In this document: positions 1-7,887 of the stretch, piece by piece
Layout: each line of letters begins with the position of its first letter
Numbering within the stretch: position 1 is the first letter of the stretch
Assembly: GCF_000411975.1 (NCBI RefSeq)
Contig: NZ_ASXG01000014.1
Coordinates: 1 to 64,000, forward strand
Direction: 5' to 3'
Length of the DNA stretch: 64,000 nt
Source: Amycolatopsis orientalis DSM 43388
GTDB lineage: Bacteria; Actinomycetota; Actinomycetes; Mycobacteriales; Pseudonocardiaceae
Translations under genes and position numbers: made by a program
The notes under the pieces: model-generated
What the model was told of the DNA's origin: nothing
What the model saw: only the letters and a program-made list of their open reading frames with translations
Databases searched by the model: none

Positions 1-202
1 CATCCTTCCAGGCGAGGCCGAAGCCTCACAGGTGAGGTGTCAACCAAACCCTGAGCAGACCCCTTCACCGCCCAGCGCCACTAACCAGCCACACCCACGC
101 AGTACCCGGCTGCACCGCCCAGCGGCGCAAAGACGCACGCTCCGCGCGCGAGAAACCACACCCACCCCGCACCGCCTAGCGGCGCGAAACGACCATGCCC
201 GC
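1..202. other. Left-edge intergenic stretch with short GC repeats
   Basis: No gene is supported here. The stretch lies downstream of the NUDIX-NYN gene (stop at 203). It carries three copies of a short motif resembling CACCGCCCAGCGGCGC, starting near 66, 113 and 170. Each contains a CCGC/GCGG pair that could form a tiny hairpin. The upstream neighbour lies outside the window. Confidence 0.4.
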
Positions 203-1072
203 CTAACCGCCCAGTTCCCGCAGCAAAGTCCCCGGCCCCAGCACCCGTGCACCGAGGTCGCCGACCCGGCCGCGCAGTTCGCGGTCTGCCGTGACGACCA
301 CGACGTGGTCGTCCGGGCGTTGCCGGGCGGCGGCGGTCACCTCGACGATCTTCGCGTCGCCGTCGGCCTCCGCCGAGACGACTTCGACGCCTGGGATCGG
401 TTCCACGCCCCTGGCCTTGCCTTCGACCACCAGCACCACCCGGGGCCACCACGACCACGCCGGACCAGCGCCGATGCCCGTCACGTCGTCGCGCAGGCCG
501 TTTTCGGCCGGGGCGGTCAGCTGGTCGCGCAGGCGTTCGGCGGCGCCGCGGCGGTCGCGCCACCAGCCGTCCGGGCGGGAGCCCATCACGTTCGCCGCGT
601 CGACCACCAGCACCAGTTCCCGGCCCAGCTGTTCGCGCAGCACCGGCCAGGCGAGGGCGAAATCGCGGTGCAGGTCGAGCGCCGCCACCTCGTCCGGCGG
701 GACCCAGCGCATCTCGGCGCTTTCCTCGTTCGCGACCTGTGCCTGCAACGCGCTGTCGGCCAGGCCGAGCACAGTCGTGTACCGCCATTCGCCGTGGTCC
801 AGCACCGACGCGGACATCGCGCGGAACGCGGACGCCGGGATCGCGGCTTCCTCCCACGCCTCCCGAGCGGCGGCCTCGTGCACGGTCTCGCCGGCTTCGA
901 GCGCGCCTCCGGGCAAGGCCCAGGTGCCGCCGTTGTGCACCCACCACGCACGCCGCTGCAGCAGCACGCCGCGAGCGGGATCGCACAACAACAACCCGGC
1001 CGCACCGAACGCACCCCAGTGCTGCCTGCCGCAAGAACACCGCACGAAGCGGTTGGCGGTCATCGGCGTCAC
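203..1072 (-). CDS. NUDIX hydrolase fused to a NYN/PIN-like nuclease domain
   Basis: The product has 289 residues. A NUDIX domain fills the first half, with a readable Nudix box at residues 56-78 (G-x5-E-x7-RE-x2-EE). The canonical Gly near the end of the box is Ala. An N-terminal CSCG segment precedes it. The second half (from about 152) starts with a strand followed by VDAANVMG (Asp158, Asn161) and later has acidic residues near 237-239 and Asp263 in a TADRE segment, the pattern of NYN/PIN-like metal-dependent nucleases. Known: NUDIX enzymes cleave nucleoside-diphosphate-X bonds and NYN domains cut RNA. Inferred: a two-step nucleotide or RNA-end processing enzyme in the cytoplasm. An internal ATG at residue 4 is an alternative start. 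Confidence 0.8.
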   Translation of the reverse strand: MTPMTANRFVRCSCGRQHWGAFGAAGLLLCDPARGVLLQRRAWWVHNGGTWALPGGALEAGETVHEAAAREAWEEAAIPASAFRAMSASVLDHGEWRYTTVLGLADSALQAQVANEESAEMRWVPPDEVAALDLHRDFALAWPVLREQLGRELVLVVDAANVMGSRPDGWWRDRRGAAERLRDQLTAPAENGLRDDVTGIGAGPAWSWWPRVVLVVEGKARGVEPIPGVEVVSAEADGDAKIVEVTAAARQRPDDHVVVVTADRELRGRVGDLGARVLGPGTLLRELGG

Positions 1073-1124
1073 CCGGCCAAGCCTTCCACAGAACCCTGCG
1101 AGTGCCTATGCCGAGGCTAACGGC

Positions 1125-2066
1125 TCACAGCGTGTCCATCGCCAGCGCCGCCGCGCCCACGATCGCCGTGTCGTCGCCGAGGTGCGCGGTGCGGATCCGC
1201 GCCAACGGCCGGTGCCGCGCCCCGGTGATCGCCCCGGCGTAGTGCTCGCGGGCCTCGTCCAGGAACAGCGGCGCGGACTCCGACACTCCCCCGCCGATCA
1301 CGATGATCTCCGGGTCGAAGACGTCCGCCACCAGCGCCAGTCCCTCGCCGAGCCATTTCGCCAGCTCCGCCATGGCACGCAAGGCGATCGGGTCGCCCTC
1401 GCGGGCCGCGCGGGCCACCCGGCGGCCGGTGACCGACCCGGGATCGCCGGCGATTTCCCGGGACAGCACGGTGGACCGGCCGGGGTACCGCGCCAGCAGC
1501 TCGACCGCGGTCGCGGCCAGCGCCGTCCCGCTGCAGTAGCGCTCCCAGCAGCCGTACTTGCCGCACGGGCACGCCCGCCCGTCGCGCACCACGGTGAGGT
1601 GGCCGAGTTCCGGCGCGACTCCGTGCGCGCCGCGGTAGATCTCGCCGTCCAGCAGCAAACCCGCGCCGATTCCAGTGCCCAGCGCGACCAGCGCGGCCAC
1701 CCTCGCCCCGCGCGCGGCGCCGAACCGGTGCTCGGCGACGACCGCCGAATTGACGTCGTGCTCCAGCGTCACCGGCAGCCCGACCCGCTTGGCGATCCGG
1801 TCCGCGACCGGCGCGTCGCGCCAGGCGAGATGCGGCGCGAACATCACCGTGCGGCGGTCCCGGGCCACGAACCCGGCCACCGCCAGGCCGACCGCGGCGA
1901 CCTCGTGCCGGTTGCGCAGGCTTTCGATCACCCCGGCGATGGCGTCCTCGAGGGCGCTCTCCTCGCTCGGCGTCCCGACGCGCGCCGTGTCGAGCAGCGA
2001 ACCGCGCTCGTCCACTACGCCGGCGCGCACGCTGGTGCCGCCGACGTCCACCCCTACGGTCAGCAA
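1125..2066 (-). CDS. ROK-family glucokinase
   Basis: The product has 313 residues, the usual ROK length. The phosphate-binding motif DVGGT is at residues 7-11, the catalytic Asp104 sits in EHDVNSA, and the ROK zinc site is complete (His156 in ELGH; Cys166, Cys168 and Cys173 in CPCGKYGCWE). Known: such proteins phosphorylate glucose with ATP in the cytoplasm, feeding glycolysis and carbon control. The gene abuts the next upstream gene without a gap (start at 2066, upstream stop at 2067), so it is the last gene of the minus-strand cluster reaching back to about 4126. No DNA-binding domain is present, so it is a kinase rather than a ROK repressor. Confidence 0.9.
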   Translation of the reverse strand: MLTVGVDVGGTSVRAGVVDERGSLLDTARVGTPSEESALEDAIAGVIESLRNRHEVAAVGLAVAGFVARDRRTVMFAPHLAWRDAPVADRIAKRVGLPVTLEHDVNSAVVAEHRFGAARGARVAALVALGTGIGAGLLLDGEIYRGAHGVAPELGHLTVVRDGRACPCGKYGCWERYCSGTALAATAVELLARYPGRSTVLSREIAGDPGSVTGRRVARAAREGDPIALRAMAELAKWLGEGLALVADVFDPEIIVIGGGVSESAPLFLDEAREHYAGAITGARHRPLARIRTAHLGDDTAIVGAAALAMDTL

Positions 2067-2534
2067 TCAGTTCTCCCGCTCCGGCTGCCAGTCCGCACGC
2101 TTGCGGACGACGATGTGCTGGACCCGCGACGACGGCTCCGAAGACGCCGTCGCGGCGGCAGCGGCCGGATGCGCGGCGGGCCGGAACCCGGGCATGTGCA
2201 CGCCCTCCTCCGGTTCCCACCGGTCCGCGAGCACCGCCCGCAGCAGCGCGACGAGCTGGGCAGCCTGTTCGAGGAGCCTGGCCACGAACTCCGGCCGCTC
2301 GCCGCGCACGACGGCGACGATCGCACACAGCGGGCACCAGCCGCATCCCGAAGTGCTGTCCTCCACATCGGGCGCGCCGGGTTCCTCCGGACGCGAGTGG
2401 TCCCCGTGCCCGGCCGCCATGACGCCTTCCAGCCACGGCGCGGCGCGTTCGATCACCATCTCGACCAGCAGCCGGATCTCCTCGGCCAGCTTGAGGCCGT
2501 CCGCGGAATACCCCGTCTCGTGCTCTTCGCTCAT
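2067..2534 (-). CDS. Small conserved protein with a CxxC motif (DUF5304/Rv2183c position)
   Basis: The product has 155 residues and no recognised enzymatic motif. An N-terminal helical part is followed by CGWCPLC (Cys at about 64, 67 and 70), then another amphipathic helix and an Ala/Pro/Ser-rich tail ending in basic residues. The CxxC pair could bind metal or be redox active; this is inference. The ATG overlaps the stop of the ArsA-like gene in an ATGA arrangement, so the two are translationally coupled. In Mycobacterium and Streptomyces a short uncharacterised gene sits at the same place beside an ArsA-like ATPase, which supports this being real. Its function is unknown. Confidence 0.7.
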   Translation of the reverse strand: MSEEHETGYSADGLKLAEEIRLLVEMVIERAAPWLEGVMAAGHGDHSRPEEPGAPDVEDSTSGCGWCPLCAIVAVVRGERPEFVARLLEQAAQLVALLRAVLADRWEPEEGVHMPGFRPAAHPAAAAATASSEPSSRVQHIVVRKRADWQPEREN

Positions 2535-3688
2535 CCGGCTCCCCGGTTTCCGGCCAGGCTGACCACCAGGCCGTCGGCGTCGGATTCCGCGCCGGTGATC
2601 CGGCACGGGCGCAGCGTCTCGGGCAGGGCGACGAGCCGGCGGAACCCGTCCACGGTGATCGCCAGGTCGTCGTCCACGCGGGCCAGGTCGACCGCCGAAT
2701 CCCGGTCGAGCGGGAGCGCGACCCGCAACCGGAAGCCGTCCCCGTCGGCCGCCACCGACAGCAGCGGCGTGACCGGTTTTCCGTTGCCGGACAACGGATC
2801 CCGGCTGCCGTACAGCTCGCGGGCCAGCTCGGCGAGTGCTTCCGCGCCCACCGGTTCGCTCGCCCGGTGCTCGACGCGGGCCAGCTCGCCCGGACCGAAG
2901 CCGGCCTCGGCCAGTTCCGCCAGCACCGCGTCCTGCTGCTCCCGCCGGGTGCGCAGCCACTTCGCCGCCGAACCGCGCCAGAACCCGGGTGCGGGCATGA
3001 GCCGGTTGGCGATCAGGCCGTCGACCGCGATGCCGCGCAACGCCAGCGACGTGAGCGTGCGCCGGGCCTCGGCGACCACCACGCGTTCCGGCGTCAGCAC
3101 CAGCCGCACCGTCGTCACTCGCGGGTCGGTGAGCAGTTCGCGCAGCGCGTCGAGATGCGCGCCGAGCTTTCGCACCGAAGCCGCGACGCGCCGGTTGCCG
3201 AACACCCGGCCCAGGTAACCGGAGACGGCTTCCGGCAGCGAAAGCAACCGCAACGTTTCCGCGGTCGGACCGCAGTCGACGACCACGGTGTCCCACGGCC
3301 CCTGCGAAGCCAGCCGCCGCACCTCGCTCAGCGCGAGCAGCTCGTCGACACCGGGCAGCACGGTCAGCTCTTCCGCGTCCAGCACGTCCAGACCAGCCCC
3401 GGCCAGCACCTTCCGCAGTTCGCCGCGCAGCTCGTGCCAGGTGCGATCAGCCAGCGCCCGGGAGTCGACCTGCGCCGCCCACAGGCCGGCCGGCGTGCCG
3501 TCGCGGCGGAGGTCCACTTCGGCGGGTTCGGTGCCCAGCGGCGTGCCGAACGCGTCGCCGAGCGAATGCGCCGGGTCGGTGGACACGACGAGGGTCTTCC
3601 TGCCGCGGCCGGCGAGCGCGGCAGCGGTGGCCGCGGCGAGCGTCGTCTTCCCGACACCCCCCTTGCCGGTGAACAGCAGGATGCGCAT
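2531..3688 (-). CDS. ArsA/Get3-like P-loop ATPase
   Basis: The product has 385 residues. It has a deviant Walker A motif GKGGVGKTT at residues 8-16, a switch-I-like STDPAHS at 36-42 and a switch-II-like DCGPTAETLRLLSLP at 138-152, the signature of the ArsA/Get3 branch of SIMIBI ATPases. The C-terminal ~80 residues look like a small beta-rich domain often found in actinobacterial ArsA-like proteins. No arsenite regulator or ArsB pump is nearby, so arsenic resistance is unlikely. A soluble ATPase acting on a partner protein or membrane substrate is the safer reading. It abuts the SRPBCC gene upstream (stop 3689) and overlaps the CxxC gene downstream. The equivalent M. tuberculosis gene is Rv2184c. 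Confidence 0.85.
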   Translation of the reverse strand: MRILLFTGKGGVGKTTLAAATAAALAGRGRKTLVVSTDPAHSLGDAFGTPLGTEPAEVDLRRDGTPAGLWAAQVDSRALADRTWHELRGELRKVLAGAGLDVLDAEELTVLPGVDELLALSEVRRLASQGPWDTVVVDCGPTAETLRLLSLPEAVSGYLGRVFGNRRVAASVRKLGAHLDALRELLTDPRVTTVRLVLTPERVVVAEARRTLTSLALRGIAVDGLIANRLMPAPGFWRGSAAKWLRTRREQQDAVLAELAEAGFGPGELARVEHRASEPVGAEALAELARELYGSRDPLSGNGKPVTPLLSVAADGDGFRLRVALPLDRDSAVDLARVDDDLAITVDGFRRLVALPETLRPCRITGAESDADGLVVSLAGNRGAG

Positions 3689-4126
3689 CTAGCCCTCGGC
3701 CCTGCGCTTGAGCTCCTTGAGCGCGGTGTCCATGACCATTTTCTCCGCCTTGCGCCGCAGCAGCCCGATCATCGGCAGCGCCAGCTCCACCGACAGCGTG
3801 TAGGTGACGCGGGTGCGCCCGCCGCCGAGCGGTTCGAGCGCGTACCGGCCGTTCTGCGCCTTCTGCATCTGGCCCTTGACCAGATGCCAGCTGACGCCGA
3901 GGCCGGACTCGTCCCAGTCGTACTCGAGCGTGTACACGTCCTTGATGGGCCCGGCGTCGAGGGTGAGCTTCACCTGTTTCGCCCGGCCCCCCTCGTCGGT
4001 CGCGAGCACCTCGGTCTCGCGGACCGCCTTGGCCCACTCCGGGTACGCGGGGAAATCGGAGATCACCGACATGACCCGCGCGGGCTCGGCGTCGACCTCG
4101 ATGGACTGCGTGGACTGCTCGGCCAT
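3689..4126 (-). CDS. SRPBCC/START-domain protein (TB16.3-like)
   Basis: The product has 145 residues and is a single SRPBCC (polyketide cyclase/START) fold. It opens with a strand containing SIEVDAEPARVMSVISDFP, followed by a W-A-x-A-V helix, beta strands and a long C-terminal helix ending in KELKRRAEG. Such folds bind hydrophobic ligands in a cavity; no catalytic residues can be assigned. Length and position beside the ArsA-like gene match M. tuberculosis Rv2185c (TB16.3). The ATG at 4126 has no gene close upstream (the next stop is at 4154), so it may start the transcript that runs into arsA, the CxxC gene and the glucokinase. Confidence 0.8.
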   Translation of the reverse strand: MAEQSTQSIEVDAEPARVMSVISDFPAYPEWAKAVRETEVLATDEGGRAKQVKLTLDAGPIKDVYTLEYDWDESGLGVSWHLVKGQMQKAQNGRYALEPLGGGRTRVTYTLSVELALPMIGLLRRKAEKMVMDTALKELKRRAEG

Positions 4127-4153
4127 GGGACGAAGCGTAGCCGGACGGCACAG

Positions 4154-4948
4154 TCACCAGCGCAGCACGTAGGGCTGCCCGGTCTCCTTGAAGTGACCCA
4201 CGTTACGGCACTCAGTGTGCCCGACCCGGCGCCGCGCGGCCAGCGGCTGGTGCACGTGCCCGAACACCGACCAGCGCGGACGGTCGCGCCGGATCAGGTC
4301 CAGCAGCGCCTTCGACCCGAGTTCGGCGCGGCGCGCGACCACGTCGTAGGTCAGTTCGGGCACCGCCGGAGGGATGTGGGTGCAGAGCACCTCGACCCGG
4401 TCCAGCAGCGAAACAGCGGCGTCGAACTCCTCGCGCGCCCGCAGGTAGGGCCGCCAGGCCGCGCCCTTGCGCGGCCGCGGGAGCACGCCGTCCGGCAGCA
4501 CCGCGCCGCCGGCGAAGCCGAACCGCAGGCCGCCGATGGTGACGACCTCGCCGTCGACCAGGTGCACGCCTTCCCCGGCGAACTCCGGCCACGCCGAGGG
4601 CGCGTCGACATTGCCGGGGATCGCGTACGTGGGCGCGGTCATCGAAGCGAACAACGTGGAGTACTGCTCCCGGACCGCTTCGTCGACCGCGGCGGCCGGA
4701 TCGTCCAGGGTGGCCCACAGCGTGCGCGAGTAGGCGACCGTCTCGTCCCTGGTGCCTTCGCGGCGCAGGCGGGCGAACTCGCCGACCTTCTCCGCGCCGA
4801 ACAGCACGCCCATGATGCCTTTGTCGTGGTCGTGGTAGTCGACGAAATCGAGCAGGTCGCCGAGCACGACCAGCGCGTCCGCCCCGTCTCCCGCCCGCTT
4901 CAGCGCGTCGGCGTTGCCGTGCACGTCCGAAACGACGTGAACCCGCAC
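4154..4948 (-). CDS. Calcineurin-like metallophosphoesterase
   Basis: The product has 264 residues. All metal-binding blocks are visible: DVHGN (Asp8, His10), GDLLD (30-34), GNVD (112-115), a THIPP segment and GHVHQP near the C-terminus. Known: this fold hydrolyses phosphomono- or phosphodiesters using two metal ions. The substrate cannot be told from sequence. It lies between two SRPBCC genes and has a short 9-base gap to the one upstream (stop 4958), so it is probably co-transcribed with it. It has no signal peptide, so it should act in the cytoplasm. Confidence 0.85.
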   Translation of the reverse strand: MRVHVVSDVHGNADALKRAGDGADALVVLGDLLDFVDYHDHDKGIMGVLFGAEKVGEFARLRREGTRDETVAYSRTLWATLDDPAAAVDEAVREQYSTLFASMTAPTYAIPGNVDAPSAWPEFAGEGVHLVDGEVVTIGGLRFGFAGGAVLPDGVLPRPRKGAAWRPYLRAREEFDAAVSLLDRVEVLCTHIPPAVPELTYDVVARRAELGSKALLDLIRRDRPRWSVFGHVHQPLAARRRVGHTECRNVGHFKETGQPYVLRW

Positions 4949-4957
4949 AAGAGCCTC

Positions 4958-5368
4958 CTACTCGACGGTCCGGGGCGGAACCCCCGGCTCGCGCCCGTCC
5001 TCGAGGATCTCCTTCAGCCCCAGCGCCACGTCCTTCGCCGCGCGCGCCCGCCGGTCGAATTCGCGGCGCAGTTCGCGCGGGCTCAGCTCGCGCGGGACGC
5101 CGCCGGGACCGGCGGGAGTGGCCCGGAGGAAGTAGTGCAGCACGGTGCCGTCGAGAACAGGTTCCAGCCAGACCTCCATGGTACCGATCAAGACGCCCGT
5201 GACGGTCCAGCGCAGACCCTTGTCCCCCCGGTCGGTGTAGACCCGCAATTCCAGGTCGGGCCAGTACCGCCGCCACGAGCGCGGGTCGGCGAAGGCGGCC
5301 GCGACGGTGGACGGGGGCACGACGAGGAAGGTCTCGTCGACAATGTCGAGAGCTGGCTGTTCGTGCAC
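4958..5368 (-). CDS. SRPBCC-family protein
   Basis: The product has 136 residues with a START-like layout: a first strand LDIVDETFLVVPPSTVAAAF, a W-R-R-Y-W-P segment, a beta meander with RWTVTG, and a C-terminal helix rich in Arg and Lys. It probably binds a hydrophobic molecule. It is the first gene of a minus-strand unit that faces away from the acyl-CoA ligase gene across a 112-bp gap, so the two may share a regulatory region. The corresponding M. tuberculosis gene is likely Rv2186c, next to fadD15. The ligand is unknown. Confidence 0.75.
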   Translation of the reverse strand: MHEQPALDIVDETFLVVPPSTVAAAFADPRSWRRYWPDLELRVYTDRGDKGLRWTVTGVLIGTMEVWLEPVLDGTVLHYFLRATPAGPGGVPRELSPRELRREFDRRARAAKDVALGLKEILEDGREPGVPPRTVE

Positions 5369-5480
5369 CCCGACACGATGTCACGACCTCGCCGCGCGCC
5401 CCGTGCCAGCATGGTCTTAAGGTCTACGGCACGCTAAGTTGACTGGCGGGTAACCGCACGCGTCGAACACGGAGGTCCAC

Positions 5481-7277
5481 GTGCGCGAATACAGCGCCCC
5501 CGCCGGGAAGCCGGTGACCGACGACGAGAACCTGGCCGATGTCGTCTGGGCGAACGCGGAGCGGTTTTCCGACGTGGTCAGCTTCCGCAGGCAGGTCGAG
5601 GGCACCTGGCTCGACGTGACCGCGAAGGACTTCGCCGACCAGGTCGCGGCCGTGGCCAAGGGCCTGATCGCGGCGGGCGTCGGGCACGGCGACCGCGTCG
5701 CGCTGATGTCGAAGACCCGCTACGAGTGGACGCTGGTCGACTTCGCGATCTGGGCCGCGGGCGCGGTCACCGTTCCGATCTACGAGACGTCGTCGCCCGA
5801 ACAGGTGTACTGGATCCTTTCCGATTCGGCGGCCAAGGCCGTCGTCGTGGAGACCGCCGCGCACCGGAAAGCGGTCGAGGAGATCAGCGGGCGGCTCAGC
5901 GCGCTCGAGCACACGTGGCAGATCGAGGGCGGCTCCCCCGCGGTCGACGAGCTGACCGCGCTGGGCGCCGAGGTCGCCGACGAGGACCTGCACACGCGCC
6001 GCCGGAGCGTGACCGCGAACGAGACGGCGACCATCGTCTACACCTCGGGCACCACCGGGCGGCCCAAGGGCGTCGAGCTGACCCACCGGAACCTGCTCGC
6101 CGAGATCCGCGCGGACATCGAAGCGTTCCCGGAGCTGATGGAGCAGGGCAATTCGCTGCTGTGCTTCCTGCCGCTGGCGCACATCCTCGCCCGCGCGATC
6201 GCGATCACCGCGCTCACCGCCCGGGTCACCCTCGGCCACACGCCGGACGTGAAGAACCTGGTCCCGGACCTCGGCACGTTCCGTCCGACCTTCGTGGTCG
6301 CCGTGCCGCGCGTGTTCGAGAAGGTCTACAACACCGCCAAGCAGAAGGCGCACTCCGAAGGCAAGGGGAAGATCTTCGACGCCGCCGAGGCCACCGCGGT
6401 CGCGTACAGCGAGGCACAGGAAAAGGGCGGTGCTTCGCTCGGACTGCGCGCGAAGCACCTGCTGTTCGACAAGCTCGTCTACGGCAAGCTCCGCGCCGCG
6501 TTGGGCGGCCGCTGCATCGCCGCGGTGTCCGGCGGGGCTCCGCTGGGCGCGCGGCTGGCGCACTTCTTCCGCGGCATCGGCGTGCCGGTGTTCGAGGGCT
6601 ACGGCCTCACCGAGACGTCCGCCGCGGCGAACGTGAACACCAGCGCGGCGTTCCGCGTCGGCACCGTCGGGCGGCCGGTCGCGGGCACCTCGGTGCGCAT
6701 CGCCGAGGACGGCGAGGTCCTGTTGAAGGGCGACGTCGTGTTCGGCCGGTACTACAACAACCCGGAAGCGACCGCGGAAGCGCTCACCGACGGCTGGTTC
6801 CACACCGGCGACCTCGGCGAGCTGGACTCGGAGGGCTTCCTCAAGATCACCGGCCGCAAGAAGGAGATCATCGTGACGGCGGGCGGCAAGAACGTCGCCC
6901 CGTCCGGGCTCGAGGACACCATCAAGGCCGCGCCGCTGGTGAGCCAGGTGATGGTGGTCGGCGACCAGCGGCCGTTCATCGCCGCGCTGGTGACGATCGA
7001 CGAGGAGTACTTCCCGGCCTGGAAGTCCGCGCACGGCAAGCCGGAAGCGGCGACGGTTTCCGAGCTGGCCGAGGACCCGGACCTGCGCGCGGAGATCCAG
7101 GCGGCGGTCGACGAGGCGAACAAGCAGGTGTCGCACGCGGAGGCGATCAAGAAGTTCACCGTGCTGGCGAACGACTTCACCGAGGCGGGCGGCGAGATCA
7201 CGCCGAGCCTGAAGCTGAAGCGCAATGTGGTGAACAAGAACTACGCTTCCGACATCGAGGCGCTGTACCGGAAGTAG
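5481..7277 (+). CDS. fadD15: Long-chain fatty acyl-CoA ligase, FadD15 type
   Basis: The product has 598 residues. It shows the full ANL-superfamily set: a P-loop in YTSGTTGRPKG near residues 184-197, GYGLTETS near 373, the HTGDLGELD motif near 441 and a hinge plus K-rich KKEIIVTAGGKN segment near 460. Known: it adenylates a fatty acid and transfers it to CoA for beta-oxidation or lipid synthesis. The GTG start at 5481 follows a GGAGG-containing sequence. It runs towards the YbjQ-like gene and ends at a strong shared hairpin. Placement beside the ArsA/SRPBCC genes matches fadD15 (Rv2187). The exact chain length preference cannot be read from sequence. Confidence 0.88.
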   Translation: MREYSAPAGKPVTDDENLADVVWANAERFSDVVSFRRQVEGTWLDVTAKDFADQVAAVAKGLIAAGVGHGDRVALMSKTRYEWTLVDFAIWAAGAVTVPIYETSSPEQVYWILSDSAAKAVVVETAAHRKAVEEISGRLSALEHTWQIEGGSPAVDELTALGAEVADEDLHTRRRSVTANETATIVYTSGTTGRPKGVELTHRNLLAEIRADIEAFPELMEQGNSLLCFLPLAHILARAIAITALTARVTLGHTPDVKNLVPDLGTFRPTFVVAVPRVFEKVYNTAKQKAHSEGKGKIFDAAEATAVAYSEAQEKGGASLGLRAKHLLFDKLVYGKLRAALGGRCIAAVSGGAPLGARLAHFFRGIGVPVFEGYGLTETSAAANVNTSAAFRVGTVGRPVAGTSVRIAEDGEVLLKGDVVFGRYYNNPEATAEALTDGWFHTGDLGELDSEGFLKITGRKKEIIVTAGGKNVAPSGLEDTIKAAPLVSQVMVVGDQRPFIAALVTIDEEYFPAWKSAHGKPEAATVSELAEDPDLRAEIQAAVDEANKQVSHAEAIKKFTVLANDFTEAGGEITPSLKLKRNVVNKNYASDIEALYRK

Positions 7278-7307
7278 CGCGAAACCGCGGCAGCGGAAAC
7301 AGGCGAA

Positions 7308-7344
7308 TGCCCGTGCGTCCGCCGGACGGCTGGACGCACGGGCA
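7308..7344. terminator. Bidirectional hairpin between convergent genes
   Basis: A perfect 13-bp stem (TGCCCGTGCGTCC and its complement) with an 11-base loop lies between the convergent stops of fadD15 (7277) and the YbjQ-like gene (7360). The symmetric placement suggests it ends transcription from both sides. No U-tract is present, as is common in high-GC actinobacteria. Confidence 0.8.
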
Positions 7345-7359
7345 CGTCTGTCGAGGGGC

Positions 7360-7860
7360 TCAGGCCTGCGGCGGCTGAGCCTGGTACTGCTGCTGCGGCG
7401 CCTGCCCGTACTGCTGCTGCGGGGCGGCCTGCTGCTGTTGCGGGGCCTGCTGCTGTTGCGGGGCCTGCTGGTGCTGCGGGGCCTGCTGCTGCGGCTGCTG
7501 CGGAGCGCCGTCCGGGACCACGTAGACCGCGGTGCCGTACGCGGCGATTTCGCTGGCCGTGCCGGCGATCTCGTTGCAGTCGAAGCGGAGCGCGAGCACG
7601 GCGTTGGCCCCGTGCTGCATGGCCTCCTGGCACAGCCGGAAAAGGGCTTCGTGGCGCGAGTCGGACAGCAGCTTCGTGAGGCCCTTGAGCTCGCCGCCTC
7701 CCATCGCCTTGAACCCGGACCCGATGTTGGAGAACATGTTGCGGCTGCGGACGGTGAGCCCGAAGACCTCGCCGAACACGCGGACAACGCGGTACCCGGG
7801 CAGATCGTTCATCGTCGACAGCAGGATCGGGAACTGCTGCGGTGGCGCGGCTTGAGTCAT
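7360..7860 (-). CDS. YbjQ-family (heavy-metal-binding-like) protein with Gln/Pro-rich tail
   Basis: The product has 166 residues. Residues 10-118 match the small pentameric YbjQ/UPF0145 fold, with GYRVVRVFGEVFGLTVRSRN and a later GANAVLALRFD segment typical of it. From about residue 119 the chain becomes a low-complexity Gln/Pro/Ala tail built of repeated APQQQQ units with some Tyr near the end. The fold's role is unproven; copper or heavy-metal binding has been suggested for some members. The tail is unusual and probably disordered or adhesive. The ATG at 7860 lies close to the monooxygenase stop at 7888, so the two could share a transcript. Confidence 0.8.
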   Translation of the reverse strand: MTQAAPPQQFPILLSTMNDLPGYRVVRVFGEVFGLTVRSRNMFSNIGSGFKAMGGGELKGLTKLLSDSRHEALFRLCQEAMQHGANAVLALRFDCNEIAGTASEIAAYGTAVYVVPDGAPQQPQQQAPQHQQAPQQQQAPQQQQAAPQQQYGQAPQQQYQAQPPQA

Positions 7861-7887
7861 GCGCGGATCGTATCGTCGGCGAGCCGC

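Noticed and set aside
291..3218. Long plus-strand frame opposite the glucokinase and ArsA genes
   Set aside because: It is an artefact of high GC: the opposite strand has complete ROK, ArsA and SRPBCC proteins, while the plus frame has only Arg/Ser/Pro-rich text.
2531..3688. Arsenite pump ATPase role for the ArsA-like gene
   Set aside because: No ArsB, ArsR or ArsD gene is near, and the neighbours are START and lipid-type genes.
5424..7787. Long minus-strand frame across fadD15
   Set aside because: The plus strand holds a complete acyl-CoA ligase with all motifs; the minus frame has no domain.
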